A stretch of DNA of 64,000 nucleotides from Tranquillimonas sp964472855. Lineage in GTDB: Bacteria > Pseudomonadota > Alphaproteobacteria > Rhodobacterales > Rhodobacteraceae. The DNA is taken from the NCBI GenBank assembly GCA_964472855.1, contig CAYYMJ010000010.1, forward strand, positions 1 through 64,000, written 5' to 3'. Shown piece by piece: positions 45,236 through 53,343 of the stretch. A program made the translations under genes and the position numbers. Numbering within the stretch: the stretch's first letter is position 1; every line of letters starts with the position of its first letter. The notes below the pieces were generated by a model that was not told the origin of the DNA, searched no databases, and worked only from the letters and a program-made list of their open reading frames with translations.

Positions 45236-45278
45236 AACCGGCTAAATCCGTCAACAGCATCGCGGGAAGCAGGGACCA

Positions 45279-45977
45279 ATGCTTGATTCACAACAGCATG
45301 AGATTCGCAGTCTCGATCTGTTCCGAAATATGGACGAAGACAATTACGCGGCGCTGATGAAGGTGTCATATGTCCAGAATTTCCCGCCCATGATCGACCT
45401 GATCGCCGAGGGCGACCCAAGCGATTTTCTGCACATCATCGTCGGCGGCTCGGTCGAGCTGTTTTCGGCGTGGAACGGCCACGAAACCTCGATGGCGACC
45501 ATTCGCCCGGTATCGACCTTCATCCTTGCGGCAACGATCAGGGACGCCCCCTATCTGATGTCGGGTCGGACGCTGGAAAAAAGCCGCGTCGTTCTGGTGC
45601 CCAGCCAGGACGTGCGGGATATCTTCAGCCGCGATGGGGATTTCGCCCGTGCAGTGGTGACCGAGCTTGCACATTGCTTCCGGTCGGTCGTGAAATCGTC
45701 GAAGGATCTCAAGCTGCGGACCTCGCGCGAACGGCTGGCGAATTACCTGTTGCGGCAGCAGCAGCGGATGGGCGGTGAACGCACGTTTCAGCTGCAGACC
45801 GAAAAGCGCCGGCTGGCGTCTTATCTGGGCATGACGCCGGAAAACCTGAGCCGCGCGATCAAGGGGCTGCGGCCCCACGGGATCGAGGTGAACGGCGCCA
45901 ACGTGACGATCACCGACGAAGCCGCGCTGCTGGCGTTCGCCCAACCCAACCCGCTGATCGACGATCACGCCAGCTAA
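45279..45977 (+). CDS. narR: Crp/Fnr family regulator, NarR-like
   Basis: This 232-residue regulator has a cyclic-nucleotide-binding-type beta roll (about 15-120), a long dimer helix and a C-terminal winged helix. The recognition helix TPENLSRAIKGL keeps Glu..Ser-Arg, the FNR-type contacts for TTGAT half-sites. It has no N-terminal cysteine cluster, so it should not hold the oxygen-sensing iron-sulfur centre. That combination and the position opposite the nar operon match NarR of Paracoccus, which activates nar genes with nitrate or nitrite. Confidence 0.85.
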   Translation: MLDSQQHEIRSLDLFRNMDEDNYAALMKVSYVQNFPPMIDLIAEGDPSDFLHIIVGGSVELFSAWNGHETSMATIRPVSTFILAATIRDAPYLMSGRTLEKSRVVLVPSQDVRDIFSRDGDFARAVVTELAHCFRSVVKSSKDLKLRTSRERLANYLLRQQQRMGGERTFQLQTEKRRLASYLGMTPENLSRAIKGLRPHGIEVNGANVTITDEAALLAFAQPNPLIDDHAS

Positions 45978-46270
45978 GCCGGTCGGCCCGGCCAAAGGCA
46001 GTGGCGGTCAGGTCGGCGGGGCCACCCTGCCACCCTTGCCGCCGCCACGACGGTTTGCATCCTCGCGCCCGTGCGCGGCACGCCGATGATTGCCGGTGCC
46101 AGCCCCGCCGCGCCGGTGTCTTCCCCGCGCCTGTGCTTGCTTTGCCGCCTTACGCGCCGATCTGCCCCACCGTTTCGCTGGTATTGTCCGGCGCCCGCGA
46201 TTTCTGTGGTGCCAACCGCGCAAACCGGCCCCGACCCGCGGGGCGGCGCGATGGGGCAAGGACCAATGGC

Positions 46271-47700
46271 ATGAGCATCGTTCACGACCTGATTTCCCGC
46301 AACCGGGCCGGCGAAGCGGTGGGCCTTCCCTGTTTCTGCACCGCCAACGAACAGGTCCTGCGCGCGGTTTTGGCCCATGCCGCAAGAACCGGCAGGCCAA
46401 CGGTGATCGAGGCGACGTGCAATCAGGTCAATCAGGACGGTGGCTATACCGGCATGACGCCGGCCGACTTCATGGGCTGGCTGTCGGGCATGGCCGCCGA
46501 CGCCGGGTTGTCCATGGACAAGCTGATCCTTGGCGGCGACCATCTGGGACCGAACCCATGGCGCAGGCTGCCGGCGGACCAGGCCATGGACCGGGCGCGC
46601 GAACTGGTGCGGCTTTATGTTCAGGCCGGGTTCACCAAGATCCACCTTGATGCCAGCATGGCCTGCGGCGGCGAGCCGACGCCGGATTTTGCCAGTGTCG
46701 CCGCCCGCGCGGCCGCGCTTTGCGCCGTGGCCGAGGCCCACGCCCCCGACCCCGAAAGGCTGGTCTATGTCATCGGCACCGAGGTGCCGGTTCCCGGCGG
46801 CGAAACCGACGAACCCGACACGCTGGATGTGACCTCGGTCGACCGGCTGGCCGAAACCATCCACACCCACCGCGCCGCATGGTCCGACCGCGGGCTTGAC
46901 GCGGCCTGGGGGCGTATCGTTTCGGTGGTCACCCAGCCGGGCGTCGATTTTGGCCACAGCTCGGTTTATGCCTTCGACCCGCAGGCCGCGCGGCCGCTGG
47001 GTCAGGCGATCATCGGCCAGCCCGGCCTGACGTTCGAGGCGCACAGCACCGACTATCAGTCGACCCATGCGCTGGCGGCGCTGGTCGCAGGGCATTTCTT
47101 CTTTCTCAAGGTGGGGCCCGAACTGACCTTTCGCTTCCGCGAGGCCGTCTGGGCGCTGGCCGGGATCGAGGCGCAGCTTTTNNNNNNNNNNNNNNNNNNN
47201 NNNNNNNNNNNNNNNNNNNNNNNNNNNNNNNNNNNNNNNNNNNNNNNNNNNNNNNNNNNNNNNNNNNNNNNNNNNNNNNNNCCTTTCGCTTCCGCGAGGC
47301 CGTCTGGGCGCTGGCCGGGATCGAGGCGCAGCTTTTCACCGACCCGCCGTCAAACCTGCAACAGGTGGTCCGGCGGCGGATGGCCGAGCGGCCCGGCGAC
47401 TGGCAGGACTATTACAGCGGAACGGAAGACGAGGTGCGGCGCCAGCAGATCTTCAGCTACAGCGATCGCATCCGCTATTACTGGACCGACCCCCAGATCG
47501 CGGCGGCGCTTCGGACGCTGCTGGCGACGCTGCGCCGTGCAAGGGTGCCGGAAACGCTGGTGTCACAGGCCTTTGGCGGGCTTGAATTCGGGGCGGTGCC
47601 GACCGACCCCGACGACTTGATCGCCGGGCATGTCCTGCGCTGCGTCAGTCGGTATTTCCAGGCGGCCGGCCATGGCGTTGGGGGTGAGGCCGGGGTCTGA
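46271..47700 (+). CDS. tagatose-bisphosphate aldolase non-catalytic subunit-like protein (KbaZ/GatZ family)
   Basis: The protein has the family start IVHDLISRNRAGEAVGLPCFC, EATCNQVNQDGGYTGMTP, GGDHLGPNPW and the C-terminal SYSDRIRYYW. KbaZ/GatZ subunits stabilise the class II tagatose-1,6-bisphosphate aldolase; related proteins act as sugar-phosphate kinases or epimerases. A 100-N gap interrupts the gene, but 55 bases before it are repeated exactly after it. Merging the two copies gives 1275 bases and an unbroken frame of 424 residues, the usual size. No aldolase catalytic subunit (KbaY/GatY) is nearby, so substrate and partner are unclear. Confidence 0.82.
47182..47281. other. assembly gap (100 N), apparently artificial
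   Basis: The 55 bases left of the gap (47127-47181) are identical to the 55 bases right of it (47282-47336). Adjacent contigs therefore overlap and were not merged. Joining them restores the KbaZ-like frame exactly. Confidence 0.95.
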
Positions 47701-47703
47701 GCC

Positions 47704-48510
47704 CTACGGCTCGGGCCCGACATGGGCCGGCAGGATGTCGGGCGGCATCGGCCCCTTGTTGCGCCCGCCCTGCTGCATCTGCTCCCACCCGTGGGCCAGA
47801 ATGCCGACCGAGCGCGACAGGCAGAACAGCCCGCGCGACAGCGGCGGCGGAAAGCCCAGTTCGCAAAATATCACGGCGGTGGCGCCGTCGATGTTCATGG
47901 CGATGGGGGTGCCGCGCGCGCTGCCCACGGCGGCCTGCACCGACGCGCCGATGTCGGCAAAGCGCCCCGACACAACGCCGTCGGCAGCCGCGTCGCGCAC
48001 CAGCGCCATCAGCCGCGGCGCCCGCGGGTCGACCGGGCGGTGAAACCGGTGCCCGAAACCGGGGATGATCTTGCCGTGGCTGTCACGCCACGCCCCAAGG
48101 CCGTTGGCGGTGGCGCGGTCAGGCGGGTCGCCGGCGTCGATGCGGGCCGCGATGTCAAGGTAAAGGCTGGCGCATTGTTCGCCGGCGCCGCCATGGACGT
48201 CGCCCAGCATGTTGACGCCGGTGGCCATGACATTGTTCAGCCCGACACCGCAGGTCGCCGCCATGCGCGCCGCCGCGATCGACGGTGCCTGCGGGCCATG
48301 ATCGACGCCCGCGACCAGCGCCGCCTCGAGCAGGGCAGCCTGGGCGGCGCTGGGAATGTCGCCGCGTGTCATCAGCCAGATCATCTGCGCGAAGGACAGA
48401 TTGCCGATCAGGTCCTCGACCGGGTGGCCGCGAAAGGCGATGCGGCCGGGCGCCATGTCGATGATCGACGTGCGCCACCACTGGCGCAGGCTTTCGTTGT
48501 CCTGGCTCAT
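47704..48510 (-). CDS. citryl-CoA lyase / citrate synthase family protein
   Basis: This 268-residue protein is of the short citrate-synthase type. The three catalytic positions are present: His in GVDHGPQAPS, His in PGFGHRFH and Asp in NIDGATAVI. Short homologues are annotated citryl-CoA lyase, which splits citryl-CoA to acetyl-CoA and oxaloacetate; a citrate or methylcitrate synthase-like condensation is possible. Its ATG (48510) overlaps the stop of a truncated dehydrogenase fragment by four bases. No strong RBS of its own is seen, so it may rely on coupling. It converges with the KbaZ-like gene, the stops being three bases apart. Confidence 0.75.
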   Translation of the reverse strand: MSQDNESLRQWWRTSIIDMAPGRIAFRGHPVEDLIGNLSFAQMIWLMTRGDIPSAAQAALLEAALVAGVDHGPQAPSIAAARMAATCGVGLNNVMATGVNMLGDVHGGAGEQCASLYLDIAARIDAGDPPDRATANGLGAWRDSHGKIIPGFGHRFHRPVDPRAPRLMALVRDAAADGVVSGRFADIGASVQAAVGSARGTPIAMNIDGATAVIFCELGFPPPLSRGLFCLSRSVGILAHGWEQMQQGGRNKGPMPPDILPAHVGPEP

Positions 48511-48695
48511 GCGGCTTGCCGGTCCGGTTCGGGGGCGTCGCCGGCCATCGCAACGACGCGGTCCATAGCCGCCGCCAACGATATGGCCTCGACAATCGCG
48601 CAAGACGACAGGTCGGGCGACGCGCGCAGCACCTCGGCATGGCGGCGCCCGACCGGACCAGGGCCAACGATTGCGATCGGGGTCTTGTTGTGCAT
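48507..48695 (-). pseudogene. truncated Gfo/Idh/MocA-type oxidoreductase remnant
   Basis: A 62-codon frame reads TPIAIVGPGPVGRRHAEVLRAS, then SSCAIVE, the N-terminal NAD(P)-binding part of Gfo/Idh/MocA dehydrogenases, which are normally about 350 residues. It then stops. A good RBS (GGAGG, eight bases upstream) survives. The stop overlaps the citryl-CoA lyase start (ATGA). The rest of the gene is missing, probably deleted. Confidence 0.6.
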
Positions 48696-49197
48696 CGATC
48701 AAAGCCTCCGACCGCCCCGCTGCACGCGCAACGATTGGGTGCACGGGCCGGTTGGCGGAGTGATAGCCGATATTGCAGCGTCTGCCACGGATTTCCCGGG
48801 ATTGGAGGGTTGCGACGAACAGGCGGGGCGTCTGAGCCCGGCCAGTCGGATTTGGGCGGATACCGGTCGGGGCCCCAAGCCGCGTGCCGGAATGCCGTCA
48901 GAATGCAGTTCCGGGCCGGATTGCCGCCTGTCCACAAAGCGGCCGCAACAGTTTTCGACGCGCGCTGGTCGAACGTAGCCACGATCCCCGGCCGTGTCTG
49001 AGTGGTTGATGGGGTCGACGGTTCGACCGGGTCGGAAGACGCCAATGCTGCCGGGGCAAATCATGACTGTTTCGTCAAAGAAGCCGAGGCACGAAATGTT
49101 TGCCACCGGCTGTCACATCCCAAGGCCCAGATACATTGCCCTCGGTCATACTGAATTCCAGCCGCGCCAGAGCCGGGCCTGCGCCCGCCCGCACGGG
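48696..49197. other. gene-free stretch, probably degraded sequence
   Basis: These 502 bases lie between two gene remnants. Several short open frames cross it on both strands, but none resembles a known protein and no RNA gene is seen. The context suggests decayed coding sequence of the same former cluster. Confidence 0.5.
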
Positions 49198-49380
49198 TCA
49201 CAACAGCCCGCGCCCAGCGAGGCCGGGCACCATTGGCGCGCCTGGCGCCGTGATGTCAAAGACCTCGCCGTCGCGCAGCGTTACCCCGGCCGGGCCCGCC
49301 AGGTCGGGCCGCCAGACCCGCCCCAGCCACGGTCTGGCCCGGTCCCGGGCGCTTGGGAAAGGTCGCGCTGGCGTGTGCTG
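49198..49380 (-). pseudogene. fumarylacetoacetate hydrolase family N-terminal remnant
   Basis: The minus frame ending in TGA at 49198-49200 reads WLGRVWRPDLAGPAGVTLRDG, then EVFDITAPGAPMV. This resembles the small N-terminal domain of FAA-hydrolase-family enzymes, which are normally 300-400 residues. It has no start codon in a sensible place and stops after about 60 residues. It abuts the sulfotransferase-like gene. The family call is from remembered pattern. Confidence 0.5.
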
Positions 49381-49998
49381 TCACGATGGCTGCGTCGCCA
49401 GGCTTTCGTAAAGCGTGAAGTCTTCCGCCAGCGCGTCGCGCAGTTGTTGCCGCATACCGCTGCTCAACTCAGGTTGCCCGACCCCGACCCCGGCCCTGGA
49501 CAGGTTCAGTTGCGGCAGAACCAGCGTCAGCGACAACCGCTCCTCGAGAAACGCCACGAAATCGGCGATATCGTCATACCGCCAGATCCGGTCGACCCGC
49601 CGGCCGTTGCGGGCGTCGGTCAGAAACCGCGTCTGGCGCCCGATGCGGGCGTGGGCCGGCTGCGGATCCTGCAGATAGCCGGCGACGAATTCGTCGAAGC
49701 TGATCTCGCGCGTGCTTGACGGCGAACCGCACAGCCGGTCGCGCTGGCGATACCGATACCAGCTGCCCAGCCAGCTGACCGGCTCGCGCATCAGGGCGCA
49801 GGTCGTCAGATGTCCGCCGGCCCGGCGCCTCAGCATGGTTTCCATGGTCATGCGGTAGGTCTGATAACGCATGTGTTTCATCGTCGTCGGGCCACGAATG
49901 ATCACGTCGGCATGGGGCAAAAGCGCCGCCTCGATCGAGGTCGAGGCGGTCTTCGGGGTCGCGAGGACTGTCAGGCGCTTTGAAACGAAACACAGCAT
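49381..49998 (-). CDS. sulfotransferase-like P-loop protein
   Basis: This 205-residue protein has an N-terminal ATPKTASTSIEAAL motif, the 5'-phosphosulfate-binding loop of sulfotransferases, and MREPVSWLGSWYRYR, the 3'-phosphate-binding-type Arg/Ser stretch. I recall Roseobacter homologues carrying the label gamma-glutamyl kinase, which the motifs do not support. The acceptor is unknown, and activity is not certain because the protein is short. It is divergent from the membrane protein gene at 50148. Confidence 0.65.
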   Translation of the reverse strand: MLCFVSKRLTVLATPKTASTSIEAALLPHADVIIRGPTTMKHMRYQTYRMTMETMLRRRAGGHLTTCALMREPVSWLGSWYRYRQRDRLCGSPSSTREISFDEFVAGYLQDPQPAHARIGRQTRFLTDARNGRRVDRIWRYDDIADFVAFLEERLSLTLVLPQLNLSRAGVGVGQPELSSGMRQQLRDALAEDFTLYESLATQPS

Positions 49999-50147
49999 GG
50001 CCGCATGCTATCGGGCCGTGACGGGGGTTGCCACGGCATGTTGCGCATTCGCGAACACATTGTTTTGGGCAAGGATTCTGCAATCACGCCACACACTTGC
50101 CCGGAATTGCGGGCAGCCTGCACACGGGACAACACGGGACAGAACTG

Positions 50148-51038
50148 ATGCCCGAGGCTGACGTCAAACCGACGCGACCGGCGATCGACAGGCTTGCAAC
50201 TTGGTGCCGCTCGCTGGGGGCGGTCACCTTCATCCTGTATCTCGCGCTGATCTATGGCAACGAACAAATCCTGGCCGAGCGGCGCCATATGGTGCAGGCC
50301 GGTCCGCCGGCGCGGGTCAGCCTTGGCGCCTATGACCCCCGCCGCGACGTGAGCCCGCTGGGCGAGGTGCATTTTCTGGCCCGGGCCGATTTCTCGGCGG
50401 CGTTTTCACAACAAATCGCGCTTCGGGACAAACGCATCACGATTGTCGGGGTGCCGCTGTTTGCGCCGGACGGGCCGGATGATCGCGCGCTTGCCATGAT
50501 GTATTTCGTCCAGGACGCGGCGGCCGGTGCCTTTGCCTATCCGCCCGGGCTTGCCGACGCGGTGGTCAGCAGCGGCGCGGCCGGGCCGGTTCTGGACCTG
50601 AACGGCACGGTCGGCGCTGCGCCGGCGGTGGCACGGGCGCTGATCGATGCGCGCCGGTCCGCCGGGCTGACGCTGGCCCCGGCGGCGGTGATGTTCGCGC
50701 CCTTCACCCAGGGCCGGATGGCGGCCCTTGGCGCGCGCGCCGCCAGCCCGCTGACCCGCACCATGTTCCTGCTGTGCATGACCATGCTCTTGTCCAGCGT
50801 GCTGGTTGGCCGGTTGCACCGGCTGGTCAACCGACCCCGGCCCAGCCCCAAGACTGCGCGGCCGCTTGAACTGCCCAGGCCCGTGCACCCCAAGGCGCGG
50901 CTGGCCGCCGAGATCCATTTCTATCCACTGGTGCCGCAGGACGACCTGACCCCGCCGTCGCTGCCGGCGGTGCAGATCGAACGGTTTTCGAACCGCATTT
51001 CACGCCTTGTCAGCCGGTCGGACACCGCGCGTGGCTGA
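50148..51038 (+). CDS. membrane protein of unknown function
   Basis: This 296-residue protein has one hydrophobic segment near residues 22-40 (SLGAVTFILYLALIYG) and another near 205-225 (TMFLLCMTMLLSSVLVG). The domain between them (about 160 residues) would face the periplasm, with a Pro-rich C-terminal tail in the cytoplasm. No family is recognised. ATG 50148 is chosen because the hydrophobic pattern follows and GGGACAG lies upstream; a longer in-frame start exists at 50028. It converges on mipZ. Confidence 0.65.
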   Translation: MPEADVKPTRPAIDRLATWCRSLGAVTFILYLALIYGNEQILAERRHMVQAGPPARVSLGAYDPRRDVSPLGEVHFLARADFSAAFSQQIALRDKRITIVGVPLFAPDGPDDRALAMMYFVQDAAAGAFAYPPGLADAVVSSGAAGPVLDLNGTVGAAPAVARALIDARRSAGLTLAPAAVMFAPFTQGRMAALGARAASPLTRTMFLLCMTMLLSSVLVGRLHRLVNRPRPSPKTARPLELPRPVHPKARLAAEIHFYPLVPQDDLTPPSLPAVQIERFSNRISRLVSRSDTARG

Positions 51039-51041
51039 ACC

Positions 51042-51863
51042 CTAGAAATCCACGGTCACGCCGGGCAGGCTCAGTTCGCGCAGCAGGTCACGCAGTTCCT
51101 GCCGGGCGGCGATGTTTGACAGGCTGAGATTGCCGACGCCGATATCCTTCAGGTCAAGCAGCGTCAGTCCGCGCGGGAACAGTTCGCGAAAGATCACGCG
51201 TTCGGAAAAGCCCGGCGCCACGCGAAAACCGATGCGTTTCGACAGGTTGGCCAGCGCCTCGCCCATCTTGCGCTTGTTATGCATCTGCTGCGATCCCAGC
51301 CGGTTGCGCACCACGATCCAGTCGATGGGCTTCAGCCCCGCCGTCGCGCGCAGTTGCCGGGCGTTCCACACCATTTCCGAATAGACCGACGGGCCGATGA
51401 TGCGGTTGGTGTCGGGGTCGACATGTGCCAGCAGGTCGAAATCGACGAAACTGTCGTTCAGCGGCGTGATCAGCGTGTCGGCCAGCGAATGCGCCACCTG
51501 GCTGAGCCGTGTGTGCGAACCCGGACAATCGATCAGGATGAAATCGGTGCCCTGCTCCAGCCCGGCGACGGCCAGCGACAGCCGTTTGTCGAACGCATTC
51601 TCGGACTGGCCTGTCTGGGTTTCGTCAAGGTCCGGCAGGTCGCGATAGGTGGGGCAGGGCAGGTCCAGCCCCGACTTGGCGACAAAGTTGGTGCGGTTCG
51701 AAATGTAACGGGCAAAGCTTTTCTGGCGCAGGTCAAGGTCCAGCGCGCCGACGCGGTGGCCCATCCGGCACAGCGCCGTCGCCACGTGCATGGACGTGGT
51801 CGATTTGCCGGAACCGCCCTTTTCGTTTCCGACAATGATTATATGCGCCACGCTGCGCCCCAT
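51042..51863 (-). CDS. mipZ: MipZ division-plane positioning ATPase (ParA family)
   Basis: This 273-residue ParA-type ATPase has the deviant Walker A GNEKGGSGKSTT, ALDLDLRQKSFARY and Walker B-like FILIDCPG. The pattern with RYISNRTNF and WIVVRNRLG is that of MipZ, which binds ParB at the poles and blocks FtsZ assembly there, directing division to mid-cell in alphaproteobacteria. ATG 51863 is chosen; a TTG three codons upstream is the alternative. parB is not in the window. Confidence 0.9.
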   Translation of the reverse strand: MGRSVAHIIIVGNEKGGSGKSTTSMHVATALCRMGHRVGALDLDLRQKSFARYISNRTNFVAKSGLDLPCPTYRDLPDLDETQTGQSENAFDKRLSLAVAGLEQGTDFILIDCPGSHTRLSQVAHSLADTLITPLNDSFVDFDLLAHVDPDTNRIIGPSVYSEMVWNARQLRATAGLKPIDWIVVRNRLGSQQMHNKRKMGEALANLSKRIGFRVAPGFSERVIFRELFPRGLTLLDLKDIGVGNLSLSNIAARQELRDLLRELSLPGVTVDF

Positions 51864-52070
51864 TGTTTCCAAACCAGAAATCCGCAGTCCTGCGGTCGTT
51901 GCGCAACATATTCACAGGGGTTGCCCAAGGGAAGCACTGGAACGGAAACAATCCCGGAAACAGGCGGAATTTGCCCTATGCCGGCCTGCCGTTCGCGTGC
52001 CGCGTTTGTCCGGGCAGCCGGCCAGAAGCCGCGGCATCCGCCGGTCGGCAACAGGTGTTGCCCAATGCAA

Positions 52071-52095
52071 AACGCCGCCCCTGAAGGGCGGCGTT
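52071..52095 (-). terminator. Rho-independent terminator after rpmE
   Basis: A 10-bp stem AACGCCGCCC/GGGCGGCGTT with a 5-base loop (perfect arms 52071-52080 and 52086-52095) is followed on the minus strand by TTGC, giving four T with the stem end. It lies 24 bases after the rpmE stop and closes the ribosomal-protein operon. Confidence 0.75.
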
Positions 52096-52118
52096 GAAAC
52101 GCACAAAGGCTGGGGCGA

Positions 52119-52340
52119 TCAGAAACCCAGGCCTTCGTATTTCTTCTTGAACTTCGAAACACGGCCGCCGGTGTCCATCAGACGGGTGCCGCCACCGGTC
52201 CAGGCCGGGTGAACCGTGGGGTCGACGTCCAGCGACAGCGTGTCGCCTTTGGCGCCCCAGGTCGAGCGCATCTGCACGATGTCGCCGTTGGTCATCTTGA
52301 CGTCGATGACGTGATAGTCGGGATGGATTTCTTTTTTCAT
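52119..52340 (-). CDS. rpmE: 50S ribosomal protein L31 (zinc-free form)
   Basis: This 73-residue ribosomal protein reads MKKEIHPDYHVIDVKMTNGD at the start and HPAWTGGGTRLMDTGGRV later. It lacks the four zinc-binding Cys of the C+ form. ATG 52340 is chosen as the usual start; five codons more are open upstream. It follows rplS by eleven bases and ends the operon before a terminator. Confidence 0.95.
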   Translation of the reverse strand: MKKEIHPDYHVIDVKMTNGDIVQMRSTWGAKGDTLSLDVDPTVHPAWTGGGTRLMDTGGRVSKFKKKYEGLGF

Positions 52341-52351
52341 CGCGACGCTCC

Positions 52352-52741
52352 TCAAGCTTGGGCGCCCGCATCCTTGCGGGGCTTGTAGTTGGTGACTTCG
52401 GCGATACGGGCCTTTTTGCCGCGACGCTCGCGCAGGTAATACAGCTTGGCGCGGCGGACGCGGCCGCGGCGCACGACGGTGATCGATTCGATGTTGGTCG
52501 AATACAGCGGGAACACCCGCTCGACGCCTTCACCGAATGAAATCTTGCGAACCGTGAAGCTGCCGGCAATGCCTTCGCCGTTCTTGCGGGCAATGCAGAC
52601 GCCTTCATAGTTCTGAACCCGCGAGCGTGACCCTTCGGTCACCTTGAATCCGACGCGGATGGTATCCCCGGCCTTGAAATCCGGGATTTTCTTGTCGAGG
52701 GCCGCAATCTGTTCGGCCTCGATCTGGGCGATAAGGTTCAT
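52352..52741 (-). CDS. rplS: 50S ribosomal protein L19
   Basis: This 129-residue protein reads FKAGDTIRVGFKVTEG, ENYEGVC-like RVQNYEGVCIARKN, and SFGEGVERVFPLYS with the RRGRVRRAKLYYLRE tail of L19. It sits at the 30S-50S interface. It is on the same strand as trmD, but 602 gene-free bases separate them, much more than the usual short gap, so it probably has its own promoter. Confidence 0.96.
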   Translation of the reverse strand: MNLIAQIEAEQIAALDKKIPDFKAGDTIRVGFKVTEGSRSRVQNYEGVCIARKNGEGIAGSFTVRKISFGEGVERVFPLYSTNIESITVVRRGRVRRAKLYYLRERRGKKARIAEVTNYKPRKDAGAQA

Positions 52742-53343
52742 CGCTCCAACTCCTGAACTGGCGCGGGTGGTTCCCGCGACGTGGGTGCGCCCTCAGAGCT
52801 CTTGGTCTTCTTCCGGGTCCGCCGTGGCGCCCGCCAGAGATCAGGTCGTCGTTGTCTGTTCGTCTGCCGGGCCAAAGCGGGGCGGGTTGCCCGGAGCGAA
52901 GAAACCCCGTTATCCCAACCATGCCGGAACGGCAAAAGCGCCCGAGTCGGTTTGTCCGGTCGAGCGCGCTTCGTTTAGTGCGCGGTGCCTGGCTTGGCAA
53001 GGCTTGAGTTGGGTCTTGGCTGCCGCCGCCTGCCCGGGGCTGGCGCGTTGTCTTGTGCTGCGCCAACCCGCGCAACGCCGGGCCCGGGGGGGCGGCGGGG
53101 CGATGCGCGGCGGGCCTGCGGCCCTTGGGCCCGCGCCTTATGCCAACGGCCATGAATATTGAGCGTTGGTCTTATGCTCGGCCGGGTCGCGGGCGGTCGC
53201 ATGCCTCTGTCACGATGAGGCACCGCCAAGGGCCGTTGGTGTTGGTGCGTGTCGCGTTCGACCGAATTCAAGACAAGCCGCCGCTCGCATGCGCTCGAAC
53301 GCATGTTTTGAAACAAATTGAGTCGTATCAGACGCGACGCGCG
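52742..53343. other. 602-base gene-free stretch between trmD and rplS
   Basis: Apart from the dispersed element copy B (53141-53245) I see no gene, remnant or RNA family. The part next to rplS must hold its promoter and leader, but no clear boxes can be marked. Confidence 0.6.
53141..53245 (+). repeat. dispersed element, copy B
   Basis: It starts with CCAACG (53143) and its inverted partner CGTTGG (53164), and shares CGTTGGTCTTATGCT and GGGCGGTCGCATGCCTCTG exactly with copy A at 18408-18545. A further inverted CCGTTGG block follows near 53233. The spacing between shared blocks is about 31 bases shorter than in copy A. Confidence 0.7.

Noticed and set aside
48745..49045. Short open frames as possible genes in the decayed stretch
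   Set aside because: None has an RBS with a recognisable protein pattern; they are more likely relics or chance frames.
52742..53140. Possible tRNA or structured leader RNA upstream of rplS
   Set aside because: No cloverleaf with a T-loop GTTCRA box could be built, and no known leader pattern was recognised.
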